A stretch of 64,000 nt of DNA. It comes from Candidatus Zhuqueibacterota bacterium. GTDB taxonomy: Bacteria; Zhuqueibacterota; Zhuqueibacteria; Oceanimicrobiales; Oceanimicrobiaceae. The stretch covers positions 1 to 64,000 of the forward strand of contig JAJDAF010000064.1 of NCBI GenBank assembly GCA_029261995.1, written 5' to 3'. The notes under the pieces were generated by a model. That model saw nothing but the letters and a program-made list of their open reading frames with translations, searched no databases and was not told where the DNA came from. Made by a program: the position numbers and the translations under genes. Shown here one piece after another: positions 51,907 through 62,691 of this stretch; position 1 is the stretch's first letter, and each line of letters opens with the position of its first letter.

Positions 51907-52797
51907 TCAGTCCCTCTCTTCGGAGTTGAACTTGTGGACCAAATCCGAACCCAATTCCAATCCCAGTCTGTAGTCGTTCTGCAGACTCCTTGGGGTGTAT
52001 TGCGTCATGCTGCTTTGTAAGGGTTCGTCTGCGGCAATTTGGACAATCTCAATGCCTTTCGGCGCTTCTTGCATCAGCTCAATTGCTGCGTTATATATCT
52101 CAGCATGGCCTTTCATGATTTTTTGCAGCATGGGGAAATCCCGGTAAAGATAAGAGCCGATGATGCTTTCGATGTTGCTCTCAATATAGCTTTCCCGCTG
52201 ACCGCGTGGGCGTGTGCGGATCACAACAATCCTTTGGGCTCCCAATCCCACTGCTCTCGCCACCGGTAGCGGTGAAGAAAGCGCGCCATCCAACAAGCGT
52301 TTCTCTTGTATCTTAATGGGAGTCCTGATCAAGATAGGCAGGGCGCCAGATGCTTTCAAATAGTCTTCCCAATTCTCTCTTGTCGGTCGAACATAGCAGG
52401 GTTGGCCGCTATCGACATCCGTACACACAATGACAAAATCCTTTTTGGCAATGTTGTCGAGAGCGGCTTCGGAGTCAAAAGGATAAACTTCGTTCTCGAT
52501 GTCGGCGAGCAGGTCGAGCCCCATGTAATCGCCTCCGCTGATGTAGCGTCTTGCGCTCAGGAAATCAGGGTGGGCCGCAATCTCCGCGATGGTTTTGTAG
52601 CTGCGCTTGTACTGTTTCGAGACGTAGGACGACAGGACCATGGCGCCGCCCGATACTCCGATATAAGCATCAAACGGGTCGAAGTCCGCGGCAATAAATG
52701 CATCCAGAACGCCGGCGGAGAAGACATTCCGGAAGCCGCCGCCTTCAGCAACCAAAGCCTGTTTCTTGAGCTTCTTTGAAGATTTGATCGAGAACAT
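51907..52797 (-). CDS. patatin-like phospholipase (RssA/YjjU-like)
   Basis: 296 residues. Oxyanion loop GGGFR, nucleophile elbow GVSGG with the catalytic Ser, and DGA with the catalytic Asp complete a patatin dyad. The VLDAFIAADFDPFDAYIGVSGG and SARRYISGGDYMG segments resemble the YjjU-type subgroup. Hydrolyses acyl esters of lipids. AGGTGA precedes the ATG at 52797; a longer frame to 52911 lacks one. No membrane segment. Confidence 0.9.
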   Translation of the reverse strand: MFSIKSSKKLKKQALVAEGGGFRNVFSAGVLDAFIAADFDPFDAYIGVSGGAMVLSSYVSKQYKRSYKTIAEIAAHPDFLSARRYISGGDYMGLDLLADIENEVYPFDSEAALDNIAKKDFVIVCTDVDSGQPCYVRPTRENWEDYLKASGALPILIRTPIKIQEKRLLDGALSSPLPVARAVGLGAQRIVVIRTRPRGQRESYIESNIESIIGSYLYRDFPMLQKIMKGHAEIYNAAIELMQEAPKGIEIVQIAADEPLQSSMTQYTPRSLQNDYRLGLELGSDLVHKFNSEERD

Positions 52798-53101
52798 TTT
52801 CACCTGCTTTCTACTCCTGGGCTGCTGCCCGCACCGGGCTTCATGCATAGGGAATCTGTGGACTGACCAAGCCTTCAAAGTAAGCAACTCACCCCGCCAA
52901 ATCAAGTCCAAACATCGCGACTGTCATGACCGTGCGTGTTCGAAAACGCACACAACCTGTCTGTGGCGCGGACACCTGAGGGACCGGCTCAAGTCTGGCG
53001 CTATTCGTGCACAAGTGTAGATTAGGATGATAAGCATGATGGCACGATACTTGAACTCCACGGTCTCCACTATTGCATGCCCATTCGCCAGGAGAGTACT
53101 C

Positions 53102-55531
53102 ATGTTCAGCAGCCATCTCAAAATTGCCATCCGCGCCATTCTTAGGAACAAGTTCTTTTCCCTGCTCAACATCTGCGGGCTGGCGGTTGGCCTGGCCGGC
53201 GCTCTGCTCATGCTCATGTACGTGGTGGATGAGCTGCAATTCGACCGTTTCCACGACAAGGCGGACCGCATCTATCGCATGAATCTTTCCGGCAACTGGG
53301 GCGGAGATGAAGCCAGAGGCAGTGGCTCGCCGCCACCGCTGGCGCAGGCAATGCTGGAGGAGTTCCCAGAGGTCGAGGTGGTCACCCGCATCTACGCGCC
53401 CGGTGATTTGGTCGTGCGCTACGGCGAGACTGCATTTACGGAAAGCCAAATCCTGGGCGCTGATTCGACCTTTTTCGAGGTGTTCACCTTTCCACTGCTG
53501 GAAGGCGATGAGCAGACTGCGCTCGCCAAGCCGAATGCTGTCGTGCTCACCCGCCGGGCAGCGCGCAAGTATTTTGGCAAGCAGCCGGCGCTGGGTGAAA
53601 TTCTGTTGGTGGGCGACGGACAAACACCGTTCTCCGTCGCTGGCGTCGTGGCTGACCCGCCGGGCAACTCGCATTTCGATTTCGACATGCTCGCCTCCAT
53701 GCCATCCTTTGCGCGCGTCAAGCAATTTGACTGGAGCTGGATTTGGCTGCAGATGGTCACTTATGTTGTGCTGGAGCAAGGCGCCTCCGCTACGGAAATC
53801 GACGCCAAAATGCCGGCCCTGGTGGAAAAGCACGGCAAGTCCGTGATCGAGCGCTTTTCCGGCATGTCCTTCCAGGAGTTCGAGAGCAGTGGTGGCCGCT
53901 GGAGTTTCGCGCCGCAGCTACTGACCCGGATTCGCCTGTATTCGGCCCAGGTCGGCAACCGGCTCGGGGAGATCGGCGACATCAATACTGTCTACTTGCT
54001 GTCCGTTGTGGGGCTGCTGCTTGTTGTTATCGCCTGCATGAATTTCACCAATTTGGCCACCGCCAGGTCGGCGCAGCGGGCCAGGGAAGTGGGTGTGCGC
54101 AAGGTGGTCGGCTCGCAGAAAGGCCATCTCGTGGCCCAGTTTCTGACTGAATCGGTCATCTTGGCCGCCATCGCGACCGTGCTTGCCTTTGGGCTGGTGG
54201 AATTGTTCGGCAAGGCGTTTTATTCGATTTCCGGCAAAGCCACGGATTTCAACCTCTTCAGTAACGGCTGGCTCGTGGTCGCAGTGTTTGGCTTGCCACT
54301 GCTGGTGGGCATCCTCGCAGGCAGTTATCCTGCGTTCTATTTGACTGCCCTGAAGCCGGTGGAAGTGCTGAAAGGCAGGTTGAGTCCGCAAGGAGGCGCA
54401 ACCTTACGCAGCCTGCTGGTGAGTGGCCAGTTTGCCATCTCAATCGCGCTGATTGTCTGCACGCTGCTGGTGAACCAGCAATTGCAATTCCTGCGCGACA
54501 AAGACATGGGCTTCGACCAGGAGAATGTCATCGTCGTTTCGAACACCGAACGTCTCGGCGACCGGGAACGCGCCCTCAAAACCGCGCTTCTGAACCATCC
54601 TGAAATCGCCAGCGCCAGTTTTTGCAGCGGCCTGCCAACTACCGGTTCCTTTGGGGATTTCTACGAACCGGAAGCCGCGAGTGTGGAGAATTTTTCTCTC
54701 AGTTCTGTTAAGGGCGACGGCGATTTTCTGCAGACCCTAGGAATTGAACTGGCGGATGGAAGAAGTTTTTCGAAGACATTTTCAACAGATACGCAGGGCG
54801 TCCTGCTCAACCAGGCGGCGGTGGATTTTCTCGGCTGGCAGGGGCCGGTCGGCAAAACCCTGGTCTATCCGGGCCACAACAACCAGGAGTTGCACGTTAT
54901 CGGCGTAGTGAAGGATTTCCACTTTTTTTCCGTGCAGCAGAAAATCACGCCATTCGCCATTTTCCTGTTCGAGTCGGACACTTACACGTTGTCCACCAAC
55001 TACCTGGCGGTTCGGGTGCAGCCGGGCGACCTGGCTGCCACACTCGACCTCATCAAAGCAGAATGGCGGGCGCTGGGGCCGGCCGCACCATTCGACTACA
55101 CCTTTCTGGATCAGGAATTGGGAGAGCAGTTGCGCCAGGAAGCCCGTTTGCGCACGGTGTTCACCTTGTTTTCAAGCCTGGCTGTTTTTGTCGCCTGTCT
55201 GGGACTGCTCGGCCTGGCAGCTTTCGCAGCCGAGCGGCGCACGAAAGAAATCGGAGTGCGAAAAGTTCTCGGAGCATCGGTGGCCTCGGTTGTGACTCTG
55301 CTGTCGCGGGAGTTTGCGCGACTGGTCCTTCTGGCGAACCTGCTCGCCTGGCCCCTGGCTTACCTGGTGATGAGCAGTTGGCTTGATGATTTTGCTTACC
55401 GCATTGATATTGATGTGTGGTCGTTCGTGCTGGCTGGCGGGCTGGCCCTGGCTGTGGCACTGCTGACGGTGAGTTTGCAGGCGTTGAAAGCCGCGGTGAT
55501 GAATCCGGTGAAGTCGTTGCGCTTTGAGTGA
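53102..55531 (+). CDS. ABC transporter permease of the FtsX/MacB type
   Basis: 809 residues with two FtsX units. Signature start LKIAIRAILRNKFFSLLNICGLAVGLAGALL, a MacB-like periplasmic domain, three helices near 285-420, then a second periplasmic domain and final helices around LFSSLAVFVACLGLLGLAAFAAERRTKEIGVRK. AGGAGAG lies 5 bases before the ATG at 53102. The ATPase partner is not adjacent, as is common for these large duplicated permeases. Probable role in lipoprotein or drug export or in signalling. Confidence 0.92.
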   Translation: MFSSHLKIAIRAILRNKFFSLLNICGLAVGLAGALLMLMYVVDELQFDRFHDKADRIYRMNLSGNWGGDEARGSGSPPPLAQAMLEEFPEVEVVTRIYAPGDLVVRYGETAFTESQILGADSTFFEVFTFPLLEGDEQTALAKPNAVVLTRRAARKYFGKQPALGEILLVGDGQTPFSVAGVVADPPGNSHFDFDMLASMPSFARVKQFDWSWIWLQMVTYVVLEQGASATEIDAKMPALVEKHGKSVIERFSGMSFQEFESSGGRWSFAPQLLTRIRLYSAQVGNRLGEIGDINTVYLLSVVGLLLVVIACMNFTNLATARSAQRAREVGVRKVVGSQKGHLVAQFLTESVILAAIATVLAFGLVELFGKAFYSISGKATDFNLFSNGWLVVAVFGLPLLVGILAGSYPAFYLTALKPVEVLKGRLSPQGGATLRSLLVSGQFAISIALIVCTLLVNQQLQFLRDKDMGFDQENVIVVSNTERLGDRERALKTALLNHPEIASASFCSGLPTTGSFGDFYEPEAASVENFSLSSVKGDGDFLQTLGIELADGRSFSKTFSTDTQGVLLNQAAVDFLGWQGPVGKTLVYPGHNNQELHVIGVVKDFHFFSVQQKITPFAIFLFESDTYTLSTNYLAVRVQPGDLAATLDLIKAEWRALGPAAPFDYTFLDQELGEQLRQEARLRTVFTLFSSLAVFVACLGLLGLAAFAAERRTKEIGVRKVLGASVASVVTLLSREFARLVLLANLLAWPLAYLVMSSWLDDFAYRIDIDVWSFVLAGGLALAVALLTVSLQALKAAVMNPVKSLRFE

Positions 55532-55860
55532 GATTGAATGTCCTTTCACCGTTCTGGCGGGGCAAGAGCAATATGGTGATGATAGAAATCGGGGTAGAAT
55601 AAATGCCATCTTCCACAGGCAAGAAGAAACCGCCCACCCGCATGGGTCGCCGGGTGAGTAGGCGGCGTCTTGTTGCACTGAGAGTAGGATACTACTTATA
55701 CAGATAAGTCTTTCCTGCAATTTCTCTTAAAGTTTGTTGCAATTCGTTAATCCCACCTCAATTGCACTTTTCTGATTGAGATCAAACCGGCCATTCTGTA
55801 TATTAAACCGCTTGACAGTTTGTACTTGAGATTGCCAAATTCCTGACCAGGAGCGTCCTC
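55532..55860. other. intergenic stretch before lon
   Basis: No gene seen. It contains a hairpin at 55630-55665 (outer CCGCC / GGCGG, inner ACCCG / CGGGT) and the lon promoter. Confidence 0.45.
55776..55804 (+). promoter_or_regulatory. probable lon promoter
   Basis: TTGAGA (55776-55781), 17-base spacer, TATATT (55799-55804), about 50 bases before the lon ATG. No CIRCE element is visible. Confidence 0.6.
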
Positions 55861-58278
55861 ATGTCCGAACACAAAGACTCAGAAGTCCATCAAACTGAGG
55901 CCACCACACCGCTTGAAGATCTGACCGACAAGCAATCGGTCGTTGTTGCGAAAGACATCTTGCCAACCAGTCTGGTTCTGGTTCCGGTTTACGACCGGCC
56001 GCTGTTCCCGAAAATGGTCGGGCCCGTTCCGGTAGTCAGCGACGAGTTGAAACAGAACATTATCAAAAACGTCGAATCCGAAACGCAATTTGTCGGGCTG
56101 GTGCTGATGCGCCCGCAGGAAGACGACGCCATGTCTGAAGCGCCACAGTCAGCCGATGATTTCCACCAGGTCGGTGTGGTCGCCAAACTCATGCAGGCCA
56201 CCATGCCGCAGGCAGATGCGCCGTTACACCTGATGGTCGAGGCGGTCGAGCGCTTTGATATTCAGGAATTCGTTTCCGGCGTCCCGATTTTTCGTGCCGC
56301 CGTCAAGTACTGGCACCAACCGGAATTCGAAAACAACGAAGAACTCAAAGCCTATTCCATCGCCCTGATCGACTGCATCAAAGAGCTGATTCAGCTCAAC
56401 CCGCTCTACAAAGAAGGCCTCTCTCTGATTCTCGACAAGATCAACATCAGCGACCCGGCAGCGCTGGCGGATTTTGGCGCCTCCATGACAACTGCCTCCG
56501 GCGAAGAGTTGCAGGAGATTCTGGAGGTGCGCCGGGTGCGGGAGCGGCTCGAGCGCTCGCTGATCATTCTCAAGAAAGAAATTCAGATTTCCAAGTTGAA
56601 GGTGCAAATCAATGAGCGCATCGAGGACCGGCTGACAAAACAGCAGCGTGAATTCTTCTTGCACGAGCAGCTTAAGGAAATCAAGAAGGAGCTTGGTCTC
56701 AGCAAGGATGACACGCAGACGGAGGCGGACAAATTCGAAGCTCGGCTCAAAAAGCTCACTTTGCCGGAGGAGGCGGAGGAACGCGTACACGACGAGCTTG
56801 AAAAGCTGCGACTGCTGGAGCCGTCGTCGCCGGAATTCAACGTCACGCGCGCCTACCTCGACTGGCTGACCGATTTGCCCTGGGGCGTCCACACGCAGGA
56901 CAACTACGATATTCAAAAAGCGGCCGCAGTGCTCGACAAAGACCGGATTCTCGAACTTATTTCCGTCGGCATCATCAAAGGCGATCTCGCGGGCTCGATC
57001 ATTCTGCTGGTGGGCCCTCCGGGAGTTGGCAAAACTTCCATCGGCCAGTCGATCGCGCGCAGTCTCGGTCGCAAGTTCTACCGCTTTTCACTGGGCGGCA
57101 TGCGTGATGAGGCGGAAATCAAAGGCCATCGGCGCACCTACATCGGCGCTTTGCCGGGCAAGTTTATCCAGGCCTTGAAAAACTGCAAGACCGCCAACCC
57201 ACTGATCATGTTGGACGAAGTCGATAAAATCGGCGCCAGTTTTCACGGCGATCCGGCTTCGGCGTTGCTGGAAGTGCTCGATCCAGAGCAAAACAGAGAT
57301 TTCCTCGACCACTATCTCGACGTGCGTTTCGACCTCTCCAAGGTGCTGTTCATCTGCACCGCCAACCAGTTGGAAACCATCCCTCGGCCGCTGCTGGATA
57401 GAATGGAGATCATCCGCCTGTCCGGCTACATTCTGGAAGAGAAGCTCGAGATCGCGCGCCGCTATCTTCTGCCCCGGCAACTCAAACGCCATGGCCTGAA
57501 GCGCGGGCAAATCTCCATCGTCAAAACCGTTTTGCGCGAAATTATCGATGGCTATGCCCGGGAAGCTGGCGTTCGCGGTCTTGAGAACAACATCAAGAAG
57601 ATCTTGCGCAAATCGGCAAGGACCCTCGTTGAGTCGAAGGCCAGGAAAGTCACGGTCCGCACAAAGGATCTGCCGGATTATCTGGGCAGACGAATTTTCG
57701 ATGTCGAGCGCGTATTCAAGAAACCGCGAGTCGGAGTGGTTATGGGATTGGCCTACACCAGCCTGGGCGGCACCACGCTCTACATCGAAGCCACGCCGCT
57801 GGCGTCTCGAAATCCCGGCTTCAAGCAAACCGGGCAGCTCGGCAAAGTCATGGTGGAGTCTTCGGAAATCGCCTATACCTACGTGCGCTCGCTACTAAGC
57901 AAACAAGAGCAAGCACGAGAATTCTTTGGCGGCCATCTCATTCATCTGCATGTGCCGGCCGGCGCCACACCGAAAGACGGCCCGTCTGCCGGCATCACCA
58001 TGGCGTGCGCCATCTATTCGTTGGCGGTCGGCCGGCCGATCATTGCCAATATCGCCATGACCGGCGAGTTGACGGTCACCGGCCTGGTCATGCCCATCGG
58101 CGGGGTAAAAGAAAAGCTCATCGCCGCCAAACGCGCCGGAGTCACTAACCTGGTGTTTCCGGCGGACAACAAAGCCGATTTCGAGGAGTTGGACGACCAC
58201 ATTCGCGCCGGCATCAGGCCCTTTTTTGTGGCAACATTCAAGGAGGTTGTGAAGATTTGCTTTCCGAAAGAAGGGTAG
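55861..58278 (+). CDS. lon: Lon protease, ATP-dependent
   Basis: 805 residues, full length. N-terminal substrate-binding domain beginning [15 protein letters not shown], a coiled-coil region around 225-290, AAA+ domain with Walker [10 protein letters not shown] and Walker [13 protein letters not shown], and the protease domain with Ser709 in KDGPSAG and Lys752 in GGVKEKL forming the catalytic dyad. Degrades misfolded and regulatory proteins. AGGAG precedes the ATG. Monocistronic by context. Confidence 0.98.
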   Translation: MSEHKDSEVHQTEATTPLEDLTDKQSVVVAKDILPTSLVLVPVYDRPLFPKMVGPVPVVSDELKQNIIKNVESETQFVGLVLMRPQEDDAMSEAPQSADDFHQVGVVAKLMQATMPQADAPLHLMVEAVERFDIQEFVSGVPIFRAAVKYWHQPEFENNEELKAYSIALIDCIKELIQLNPLYKEGLSLILDKINISDPAALADFGASMTTASGEELQEILEVRRVRERLERSLIILKKEIQISKLKVQINERIEDRLTKQQREFFLHEQLKEIKKELGLSKDDTQTEADKFEARLKKLTLPEEAEERVHDELEKLRLLEPSSPEFNVTRAYLDWLTDLPWGVHTQDNYDIQKAAAVLDKDRILELISVGIIKGDLAGSIILLVGPPGVGKTSIGQSIARSLGRKFYRFSLGGMRDEAEIKGHRRTYIGALPGKFIQALKNCKTANPLIMLDEVDKIGASFHGDPASALLEVLDPEQNRDFLDHYLDVRFDLSKVLFICTANQLETIPRPLLDRMEIIRLSGYILEEKLEIARRYLLPRQLKRHGLKRGQISIVKTVLREIIDGYAREAGVRGLENNIKKILRKSARTLVESKARKVTVRTKDLPDYLGRRIFDVERVFKKPRVGVVMGLAYTSLGGTTLYIEATPLASRNPGFKQTGQLGKVMVESSEIAYTYVRSLLSKQEQAREFFGGHLIHLHVPAGATPKDGPSAGITMACAIYSLAVGRPIIANIAMTGELTVTGLVMPIGGVKEKLIAAKRAGVTNLVFPADNKADFEELDDHIRAGIRPFFVATFKEVVKICFPKEG

Positions 58279-58592
58279 CGCGGATGTCGCGGTTTGAGCT
58301 TGGATGAAGATAGAAGATAGAAGATGGTGGATCGTGTGCCATGGCCTATGGGAAAGCTTCTCAAAAAAATCGTTGACGAGGTTGCGTTAAATACCTATTT
58401 TCTGAAAAATACCTGTCTTACCCACAACGCAACCACGATCTGCATCTCCTGCTGCTGGAGCAGTGAGAGTTTATCCGACTTCAGCCACTCTTCCAGAGAG
58501 ACACGCTGCTCACTCAGAATTCACCCGTGGACAGGTGAAGTTGGAATTCTGCATTAGAATCGAAATATCTCACAAAATAAAGGAGGTGCCAG
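58279..58592. other. intergenic stretch after lon
   Basis: No gene or terminator recognised. A short tandem AGATAGA repeat occurs at about 58310-58325. Confidence 0.4.
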
Positions 58593-60869
58593 GTGAACCC
58601 AACGGTTCTTGCCACTGCCGGGCTCATGCTTGTCGTCTTGTTGGCCTACCTGATTCACAAGACCCGGGCACGCAGGCTCTTCAATGAAAGAGGCTTTATC
58701 ACGATCGACCCAAAACAAAGCGAGAAAATCGAAGCCTATACGGACGCTGCCAGCGCCGTGCTGGCAGCGGAGCAAAGTCACCTTGCCGGCAAAGAAAACG
58801 GCAACGCCGGACAATTTAGCGGGCTGGCGATCTCCGGCGGTGGTATCCGCTCAGCCTCGTTTGGCCTGGGCGTCATGCAGGCGCTGGTGGCCAACGGCGT
58901 GATGGAGAGGCTCGATTACTTGTCCACGGTCTCAGGCGGGGGCTACATCGGCTCGGCGCTCACCTGGTGTCTGCACAAAGGACTGCCGGACAATCAGACC
59001 GTCGGGACCTCCGCTGAAAATTTCCCGCTAGGACAAATCGACGCAGCGGCCCGTATCGAGGCAAAGGGAGGCAACAAGGTCCTCGACTTCATCCGGCAGC
59101 ATGGCAACTATCTCACTCCCGGCAAAGGCCTGGACAAACTTTCGCTGCTCGGCATCACGGTGCGTAGCATGCTGGTTTCCATCTCCGTTTATCTGGGCAT
59201 CTTCACCGTGCTGATGTGGCTGTTGCAGCAGACGCCGGCCTTTACCACCTATTCGCTGATCGATGTCACCGGCTGGACCTGGCTCGGCGCCACCAAACTC
59301 ACCGCCCTGATTTGGATTTCAGCCGCGACTTTCGCCGTTCTGGCTGTGATGAGTCTTGCATTTTCGGTCAGAACCGGCATCAGCTTTAAGCTGCTCAGCG
59401 ACACAACTCGCTACAAGAGATTGATCGGCAGCCAGCGCCGGTTTGGCCTTGGCTGGAGAATCATCCTGGTGACCCTGGTGTTAGGCCTGATCCCTTTTGC
59501 GGCGACTTGGTTCGGCGACTGGTGGCAGAAACTCTCGGCGGCCGGCGTCTCGACCATCGCCGGTAGTATTTCTGGATATCTGCAGCACAAAAAGTCAGAG
59601 GACCCAAAGGCGAAAGGCGGCGCTATGTCCACTCTTCGCATTGTGCTGGGCGCCCTGGCGGTGATGTACGGCCTGCTGGTCGGCGCCTACGTTCTGGCCG
59701 GGCAACTGACCAGCGTGACCCAGTTTGCCATTCTGTTTGTGGCCACGGCCTTTTTCGGCCTCCTGGTTAATCTCAACTACTCCGGACTGCATCGCATGTA
59801 CCGCGACCGGCTCATGGAAGCTTTGATGCCCAATGCTGAAAACGTCAACAGCAATACCTGGGGCGCCGCCACGGATGCAGATGGCGCCCTCGTGGAAGAC
59901 ATGTGCAAAGGTAAGAACAACAGGCCCTACCACTTGGTGAATACGAACATCGTTCTTGTCGATTCCCACACTTCGAAATTCCGTGGACGCGGCGGCGACA
60001 GTTTCGTAATCTCACCGCTATATTGCGGCAGCGATGCTACGGGCTGGTGCGCCAGCAAAGCCTACATGAAGCAAACCGGTTCCCGAGGCATGACCTTTCC
60101 CACTGCCGTGGCAATCTCGGGCGCGGCCCTCAACCCGGATGCCGGAGTAGGCGGCAAGGGCGCGACCCGCAACAAATTCGTGTCCATGTTGATGGGCATG
60201 CTCAATCTACGGCTCGGTTACTGGGCGCCCAATCCGAATCCCAAAAAGCACATGCTGTTTCAGCCAAACTACATTTTCCCGGGTTTCTTCGGAGATATCA
60301 TGGGCGCCGGCTTAAGCGAAACTCGGAGCGCCATCGAACTCAGCGACGGTGGCCATTTTGAAAACCTGGCGCTTTACGAGCTTATCCGGCGACAACTCAG
60401 GCTCATTATCGTCTCAGATGCCGGCGCGGACCCGGACTTCCAATTCGGCGATTTGGCAAACGCTGTTGAGCGCGTGCGTGTCGATTTCGGCGCGAAGATT
60501 CGTTTCCGCAGTGGCAAAACCACAAAGCTCGAGGACTTGCTGCCGGGATCCGCTGACAAGAGTCCGCTGCAGGAAAAATACAATTTGGCGAAGCGCGGTT
60601 TCGCCGTCGCGGACATCACCTATCACGACGGTTCAGAAGGCACGCTGATTTACATCAAGACAACGCTGACCCCAGACCTGCCGGCCGATTTGTATGGCTA
60701 CAAAAGCGCGCACCAGGATTACCCGGACCAATCGACCGCCGACCAGTTTTTCGATGAAGACCAATTTGAGGCGTATCGCGAGCTGGGCTACCAGCTTACC
60801 TGGCAGATGCTGGAGGAGCCGTCCTTGCAGAAACTCTGGGATTCGAAGGTCAGAGTGGCTTCCAACTAA
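58593..60869 (+). CDS. membrane patatin-like phospholipase
   Basis: 758 residues from a GTG with GGAGGTG 6 bases upstream. An N-terminal membrane helix (about 5-22), then patatin block I GGGIRSASFGLGVMQAL and nucleophile elbow STVSGGGY near 105-115. Four membrane helices are inserted at about 190-395. The catalytic Asp block (LSDGGHFENLALYEL) comes near residue 590. A large insertion of membrane helices between Ser and Asp sets this type apart from soluble patatins. It probably hydrolyses membrane lipids. It converges with an LCAT-like gene. Confidence 0.9.
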   Translation: MNPTVLATAGLMLVVLLAYLIHKTRARRLFNERGFITIDPKQSEKIEAYTDAASAVLAAEQSHLAGKENGNAGQFSGLAISGGGIRSASFGLGVMQALVANGVMERLDYLSTVSGGGYIGSALTWCLHKGLPDNQTVGTSAENFPLGQIDAAARIEAKGGNKVLDFIRQHGNYLTPGKGLDKLSLLGITVRSMLVSISVYLGIFTVLMWLLQQTPAFTTYSLIDVTGWTWLGATKLTALIWISAATFAVLAVMSLAFSVRTGISFKLLSDTTRYKRLIGSQRRFGLGWRIILVTLVLGLIPFAATWFGDWWQKLSAAGVSTIAGSISGYLQHKKSEDPKAKGGAMSTLRIVLGALAVMYGLLVGAYVLAGQLTSVTQFAILFVATAFFGLLVNLNYSGLHRMYRDRLMEALMPNAENVNSNTWGAATDADGALVEDMCKGKNNRPYHLVNTNIVLVDSHTSKFRGRGGDSFVISPLYCGSDATGWCASKAYMKQTGSRGMTFPTAVAISGAALNPDAGVGGKGATRNKFVSMLMGMLNLRLGYWAPNPNPKKHMLFQPNYIFPGFFGDIMGAGLSETRSAIELSDGGHFENLALYELIRRQLRLIIVSDAGADPDFQFGDLANAVERVRVDFGAKIRFRSGKTTKLEDLLPGSADKSPLQEKYNLAKRGFAVADITYHDGSEGTLIYIKTTLTPDLPADLYGYKSAHQDYPDQSTADQFFDEDQFEAYRELGYQLTWQMLEEPSLQKLWDSKVRVASN

Positions 60870-60918
60870 CTGACCGGTCTATTTTGGAGGGAGTCATTTT
60901 CGAACGTCTTGACTTGCC

Positions 60919-60984
60919 GTAGCGGCGTAGAGCGTGGAGCGTCAGAGTTGAGACGGTCCAATGCTTACCGCTCTACGCCGCTAC
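60919..60984. repeat. inverted repeat between convergent lipase genes
   Basis: Perfect 16-bp arms GTAGCGGCGTAGAGCG and CGCTCTACGCCGCTAC with a 34-base loop. No T run, so not a standard terminator, but it could block read-through in both directions. Confidence 0.7.
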
Positions 60985-60992
60985 GCCACACG

Positions 60993-62438
60993 CTACCGTT
61001 TCACAGGGTGCTCGATCAGAAAATACAGAATATTGTCCGTGAACGCTGGATCTTTGGTCATGGCCAGATGTTCGGAGAAGACAAAGGATACCTGAGACCA
61101 CTCGATTGGCGAGATGAGTCGCGGCGCCCATTTGCCGCTGGCGCGTTCATCCATCAATGCGCTGGCACGCGCCACTGTGCCATCGCCAGACTCTTTTCTC
61201 AGAGCGGTTGGCGCTCCCGTCCGCGGATCCACCGCCACGACCGTGACCGTGGGCAGGGCATCCCCGGCGACCAGGTAGAGAGAAAGGCTGGGCGGTTTCG
61301 CGGCTGGTGCGTCCAGGGCCTGCATGAATTGCTGGGCGCGGCTAAGATTTTTGCTGAGATGGTCGAGGGCAATCGCCCTCCGGCGTGAAGCTGAACTTAC
61401 CTCCGGCAGCAGCATCCGCAGCACTTTGTCCTGTTTCGGGTCCAGCAATCCCCACCCTTTTTCTGCCCAGAATTCCGGTTGCATGAAGTCCGAAATAACT
61501 CTGCTGGTATCGCCGCCATCCACCAGCGCGCCATGTCGTGCGCGCGGCAATAATTGGTAGGAAGCAGGCCAGGTTCCGAGAATGGCAGGCTCATACTTCG
61601 GGAAAATCGGCCCGAATTTGCGACCGTCAACCAATTGCAGGATGGTCTCTGCCGAACCTGCATTCGGCGGCGCTACCAGAACCACGCGCTCGACACTTTT
61701 TGCTCCGTCCCAGGTAACCGGCATGCTGCCGGGGTCGTCAGTTAGCTCCCGGTCGCCGTAGCGCAAGTAGTAGCGCAGCATCAGGCTGCCCATGGAATGC
61801 GCGACGATATCGAACTTGACCTCATCATCCGGGCGGTCAAACCGCCTTGCGTTTTCCGCCTGCACGTAGGCCCGTTTTTCCTCGATGAAATGGTGCAGCC
61901 GCCGCGCATTTTCAACATTATCCCGGCGCCAGTCGTAATCGAACTGAAAGCAGGTGTAGTGGTCATCACCGTAATCGACCGCGCCGGAGAGCCCCAGCGC
62001 TTCGTCGCGGTAACCACCGATGCCAAGCGCCCCCAAAATGTTGACATAAGCGCCGATTTCAAACGGCAGGCCCAGTACTTTGATTTTCAGATGGTCGAGC
62101 GCTCCCGCGGGGATGACGCTGTCACGCAAAGCATCCAGCCTCGCGCCCTCGTGCATTGGCAGCGCCAGCAGGCGTGCGCCGTCAGGTTTCTGCGGATTCG
62201 CGAAGCCGCCGTCGAAAGCTCCCCAGACCACACGATTTGTACTCTCCTCCACCAGTTTCGAACCAAGCAGACCCGGGATCAAAATCACAGGATTGCGATC
62301 GGGACCGTGGTAGCTGGCGGCCCGGCTGTAGATGGCGCCGAGATTTGGTGGCTTCTGTTTGGCGGCGCAGGCAAGCGCTGCAAGAGCGAGGCTGAGCAGC
62401 ACCAGTTTATGAAATCCGGCATTTTTCATGTGAGGCAT
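60993..62438 (-). CDS. lecithin:cholesterol acyltransferase-like alpha/beta hydrolase
   Basis: 481 residues. Signal or lipoprotein-type N terminus (KLVLLSLALAALACAAK). LCAT landmarks: NPVILIPGLLGSKL near the mature start, the WGA segment, and the elbow VAHSMGSL with nucleophile Ser. The catalytic Asp and His are expected in the C-terminal third (GDGTVARASALM, SEHLAMTKDPA). Likely an exported phospholipase or acyltransferase. ATG 62438 or 62429 are both possible; neither has a strong ribosome-binding site. Confidence 0.88.
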   Translation of the reverse strand: MPHMKNAGFHKLVLLSLALAALACAAKQKPPNLGAIYSRAASYHGPDRNPVILIPGLLGSKLVEESTNRVVWGAFDGGFANPQKPDGARLLALPMHEGARLDALRDSVIPAGALDHLKIKVLGLPFEIGAYVNILGALGIGGYRDEALGLSGAVDYGDDHYTCFQFDYDWRRDNVENARRLHHFIEEKRAYVQAENARRFDRPDDEVKFDIVAHSMGSLMLRYYLRYGDRELTDDPGSMPVTWDGAKSVERVVLVAPPNAGSAETILQLVDGRKFGPIFPKYEPAILGTWPASYQLLPRARHGALVDGGDTSRVISDFMQPEFWAEKGWGLLDPKQDKVLRMLLPEVSSASRRRAIALDHLSKNLSRAQQFMQALDAPAAKPPSLSLYLVAGDALPTVTVVAVDPRTGAPTALRKESGDGTVARASALMDERASGKWAPRLISPIEWSQVSFVFSEHLAMTKDPAFTDNILYFLIEHPVKR

Positions 62439-62691
62439 CGGCTTTCAGATAACATACTGTTCGAGACGAGAAATGTAGTCAGCGATTTGTGACACGGTCA
62501 ATTTAGGAAAACCCGAACCACCGTGCAAGCAAAATTGCAGCGCCACCGACCCAAAGAAGTGTGCACAACCCACATTATTCAACACAGAACCGGAAATCTT
62601 TTTGCCCGGAATTGCGTTTAAATGAGAGAAAGGAAATTCAAGCCCATCTTATTAAGAGAGACGCAGCGGCATGAATGAAAGGAGAAATATC

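Noticed and set aside
53041-53056. Possible sigma-54 promoter TGGCACGATACTTGA before the FtsX permease
   Set aside because: The -24 half is perfect but the essential GC of the -12 box is replaced by GA; no enhancer-type palindrome found upstream.
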